DNA of 64,000 bases from an uncultured Flavobacteriaceae bacterium (lineage in GTDB: Bacteria; Bacteroidota; Bacteroidia; Flavobacteriales; Flavobacteriaceae): NCBI GenBank assembly GCA_947502975.1, contig CANNBV010000005.1:62001-126000 (forward strand). Direction: 5' to 3'. Position numbers and translations under genes: made by a program. A model generated the notes under the pieces. The model had not been told where the DNA came from. It worked only from the letters and a program-made list of their open reading frames with translations, and made no database searches. Shown piece by piece: positions 61,588 to 64,000 of this stretch (the first letter of the stretch is position 1; each line of letters opens with the position of its first letter).

Positions 61588-63354
61588 ATGAGCACATTCC
61601 AAGATTTAGGTCTTAATGACGACCTATTACAAGCAATTACCGACTTAGGGTTTACAAAACCAAGTGAAGTACAAGAAAAAGCAATCCCAATTTTATTAAA
61701 TTCTGAAACCGATTTAGTGGCATTGGCACAAACAGGAACCGGTAAAACCGCAGCGTTTGGTTTCCCTATGTTACAGAAAATTGATGTAAATAGTCGCACA
61801 ACACAAGGGGTGATTTTATCGCCTACTCGCGAACTTTGTTTACAGATTACCAACGAAATGAAGTTATATGGTAAATACTGTAAAGGTCTTAATGTCGTGG
61901 CTGTTTATGGCGGCGCAAGTATTACCGACCAGGCACGCGAGATAAAACGCGGTGCACAAATTATTGTGGCTACCCCTGGCCGTATGAAGGACATGATTAA
62001 CAGACGTTTGGTTGATATTTCTAAAATTCAATATTCGGTTTTAGATGAAGCTGATGAAATGTTAAACATGGGTTTCAAAGAGGATATCACTGATATTTTA
62101 TCGCATACGCCAACAGATAAAAGCACGTGGCTATTTTCGGCTACTATGCCTCGCGAAGTGGCTTCTATTGCTAAAAACTTTATGCATAATCCACAGGAAA
62201 TTACTGTTGGAAATAAAAATGAAAGTACGAGTCAAGTATCTCACGAATATTATTTGGTGAATGCTAGGGATCGCTATCAAGCTTTAAAACGTTTAGCAGA
62301 TGCGAATCCTGATATTTTTTCTGTGATTTTCTGTAGAACAAAACGTGACACTCAAAAAGTGGCAGAACGTTTAATTGAAGATGGTTATAGTGCTGGTGCG
62401 CTACATGGTGACTTAAGTCAGAATCAGCGTGATTTGGTTATGAAATCCTTTAGAAACAAGCAAATACAAATGTTGGTGGCTACTGATGTTGCTGCTCGTG
62501 GTATTGACGTAGATGATGTTACACACGTTATTAATTACCAATTACCTGACGAGATTGAAACCTACACACACCGTTCTGGTAGAACTGGGCGTGCTGGTAA
62601 AACTGGGGTTTCTATGGTAATTGTTTCTAAAAGTGAGGTGCGCAAGATTAAAAGTATTGAGCGCATTATTAAGAAGCAGTTTACCAAAAAAGAGATTCCA
62701 AATGGTATGGAAATTTGCGAAGTGCAATTGATGTCTTTAGCAAATAAAGTGCATAATACTGAAGTAAACCATGATATTGATGCCTATTTAGGAGATATTA
62801 ATACCTTATTTGAGGACACGAGTAAGGAAGAATTGATTAAGAAATTCTTTTCGGTAGAGTTCACTAGGTTTTATAATTACTATCAGAAAGCGCTAGATTT
62901 AAATATTTCAACATCTAATGATGACCATAAAGATTCTGGAAATTCTGTACGTTATTTTATAAACGTTGGAAAAAAGGATGGTTTTGATTGGATGAGCCTT
63001 AAAGACTTCCTAAAAGAAGTGTTAGAACTTGGCCAAGACGATGTGTTTAAGGTTGAAGCCAAGGATACATTTTCATTTTTTAATACAGAAAAAGAACAAC
63101 AGGAGAAAATATTAAGCTTTTTTACCGACTATAAATATAACGGACGCTTTGTAAATGTTGAAGTTTCTGAAAAGAGAAGAGGCGGTGGACGACGTGATAG
63201 AAACCGAGGAAGACGTCGCGATGATAGAAGAAGTGGCTCTGGCTCTAATTCTGGTAATAAAGGCGGACGTAGAAGTGATAATAAATCTAAATCTAGACGC
63301 TCTAATAAATCAGGTGATTTTGCGAGTTCTAGACCACGACGATCTAGACGTTAA
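61588..63354 (+). CDS. DEAD-box ATP-dependent RNA helicase with DbpA-type RNA-binding domain
   Basis: 588 aa. The helicase core has the Q motif (LGFTKPSEVQEKAIP), motif I AQTGTGKTAAF, Ia PTRELCLQI, II VLDEADEML, III SATMP, and VI HRSGRTGRAGKTG. After a linker comes a DbpA-type RNA-recognition domain (about 455-555, VRYFINVGKKDGFDWMSLKDFLKE), then an Arg/Gly/Ser-rich tail (RRGGGRRDRN...). This matches the CsdA/DeaD group that assists ribosome assembly and mRNA unwinding, often at low temperature. A strong terminator follows. Confidence 0.95.
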   Translation: MSTFQDLGLNDDLLQAITDLGFTKPSEVQEKAIPILLNSETDLVALAQTGTGKTAAFGFPMLQKIDVNSRTTQGVILSPTRELCLQITNEMKLYGKYCKGLNVVAVYGGASITDQAREIKRGAQIIVATPGRMKDMINRRLVDISKIQYSVLDEADEMLNMGFKEDITDILSHTPTDKSTWLFSATMPREVASIAKNFMHNPQEITVGNKNESTSQVSHEYYLVNARDRYQALKRLADANPDIFSVIFCRTKRDTQKVAERLIEDGYSAGALHGDLSQNQRDLVMKSFRNKQIQMLVATDVAARGIDVDDVTHVINYQLPDEIETYTHRSGRTGRAGKTGVSMVIVSKSEVRKIKSIERIIKKQFTKKEIPNGMEICEVQLMSLANKVHNTEVNHDIDAYLGDINTLFEDTSKEELIKKFFSVEFTRFYNYYQKALDLNISTSNDDHKDSGNSVRYFINVGKKDGFDWMSLKDFLKEVLELGQDDVFKVEAKDTFSFFNTEKEQQEKILSFFTDYKYNGRFVNVEVSEKRRGGGRRDRNRGRRRDDRRSGSGSNSGNKGGRRSDNKSKSRRSNKSGDFASSRPRRSRR

Positions 63355-63368
63355 ACACTAAAAATAGA

Positions 63369-63420
63369 TTAACAAAAAGCATTTTATCTATGTATTTAGG
63401 TATGCTTTTTGTTAATTTTT
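63369..63420 (+). terminator. Terminator after the helicase gene
   Basis: Perfect 14-bp stem TTAACAAAAAGCAT (63369-63382)/ATGCTTTTTGTTAA (63402-63415), followed by TTTTT. Confidence 0.9.
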
Positions 63421-63501
63421 AGTCAAATTAAACCGGTTACACTCACATGTTACTGTTTTGTTTAGTATTTTTATAACCTATTAATAGTGATACCCGCATC
63501 C

Positions 63502-64000
63502 ATGAAACGCTTTTTAAGCATCTTTATTTTTTTGTTGATCTCTGCTTTTGCAATGGGTCAAGATGATGATGCTAAGGCTATAGGTGTTGTTGTAGATGCA
63601 TCTAATGACAAGCCTTTAGAAAGTGTAAATATTGTTAATCTAAATCAGGTTAAGGGTACCACAACCAATGATAAAGGTGAGTTTGCTATTACTGCAAAGG
63701 TTAATGATACGCTTCATTTTTCTTTTTTAGGTTTCAAATCGATAAAAGTTAGAGTGACCAATGATTGGCTAAAATTTGGTAGTTCTAAAATTGAGCTAAC
63801 TGAATTGGCTTTAGCATTAGAAAAAGTTGTTGTAAATCAATTGAAACTTACGGGTTATTTGGAGGTGGATATTAAACAAGTCCCTCAAATAAATGATAAT
63901 TACCGCTACCAAATTGCTGGATTATCAAAAGGTTATGAAGCTGGTAAGAAATCTGGTTTAACCAAAGTAATAGGTTCTATTTTTAACCCTGCTGATTTTT
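63502..64000 (+). CDS. Carboxypeptidase-regulatory-like domain protein, secreted, 3' end cut by window edge
   Basis: At least 166 aa, open to the window end from an ATG at 63502. The signal peptide is MKRFLSIFIFLLISAFAMGQ. A CarboxypepD_reg-like domain follows (about 27-110): GVVVDASNDKPLESVNIVNLNQVKGTTTNDKGEFAITAKVNDTLHFSFLGFKS, the usual N-terminal module of TonB-dependent receptors and related outer-membrane proteins. What comes next (YLEVDIKQVPQINDNYRYQIAGL) is not a TonB box or plug I recognise, so this may be the stand-alone CarboxypepD_reg-like type. Confidence 0.85.
   Translation, partial: MKRFLSIFIFLLISAFAMGQDDDAKAIGVVVDASNDKPLESVNIVNLNQVKGTTTNDKGEFAITAKVNDTLHFSFLGFKSIKVRVTNDWLKFGSSKIELTELALALEKVVVNQLKLTGYLEVDIKQVPQINDNYRYQIAGLSKGYEAGKKSGLTKVIGSIFNPADF

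Overview
This 64 kb, AT-rich, gene-dense window reads as chromosome of a marine member of the Flavobacteriaceae (Bacteroidota; genera such as Winogradskyella, Psychroserpens or Olleya are plausible, but species cannot be set from here). The signs are type IX secretion (T9SS) sorting domains of types A and B, Bacteroidota-style TAnnTTTG promoter boxes with few Shine-Dalgarno sites, many lipoproteins with short Cys lipoboxes, a Rho factor with a long Asn/Gln-rich insert, and family-specific genes (DUF3667, DUF3810, DUF4293, DUF1599, BT_3928/DoxX type). No phage, insertion sequence, rRNA or CRISPR array is visible. Two tRNA genes are present (Arg-ACG, Glu-UUC).

Layout. 1-2573: a sugar-acid pair on the minus strand (aldehyde dehydrogenase cut by the window edge, and an enolase-superfamily cycloisomerase/dehydratase). 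2574-3095: tRNA-Arg with a second, partial copy of its 3' end and two terminators. 3179-7568: a reactive-sulfur locus (Crp/Fnr regulator, split YeeE/YedE transporter, TauE exporter, persulfide dioxygenase-rhodanese fusion, small metal-binding protein). 7638-8782: clpS and prmA. 8825-20293: an 11.5 kb block of secreted proteins, a lipoprotein and two paralogous TPR-histidine-kinase/NarL-type regulator pairs, arranged as three tandem units each headed by the same long imperfect palindrome. 20527-25100: tpiA, a TlpA-type thioredoxin, an ABC permease, a DoxX protein and DUF1599. 25205-29194: folP, a lipoprotein, cdaA and two DUF3667 proteins. 29197-33795: ABC exporter, truA, and a MarR-S41 peptidase operon with twin operators. 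33925-43608: phosphoesterase, DUF4293, rho, an outer-membrane protein, rpsT, tRNA-Glu, proS, a Trp/Gly- and Ser/Arg-rich lipoprotein and a FadL-like barrel. 43689-47792: a giant T9SS type B adhesin-like protein. 48008-53673: folE, cysS, yidD, an amidohydrolase lipoprotein and a metallo-beta-lactamase/alpha-beta-hydrolase fusion lipoprotein. 53691-64000: pepD, DUF3810, a DUF6503-like lipoprotein, a SpoU methyltransferase, an M48 protease, a Crp/Fnr-SnoaL-YceI cluster, a DEAD-box helicase and a truncated carboxypeptidase-like-domain protein.

The parts most worth a second look are: (1) the three-unit two-component block with shared 42-43 bp palindromes at 12100, 15380 and 20248; (2) the lipoprotein at 52366 that joins a complete subclass B1 zinc site to a complete Ser-Asp-His hydrolase triad; (3) the sulfur locus, where two matching GTAAY-N4-RTTAC palindromes precede the transporter and dioxygenase genes; and (4) families of intergenic repeats scattered 3' of genes. 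Translations and coordinates were read by eye; family names come from motif recognition, not database searches.
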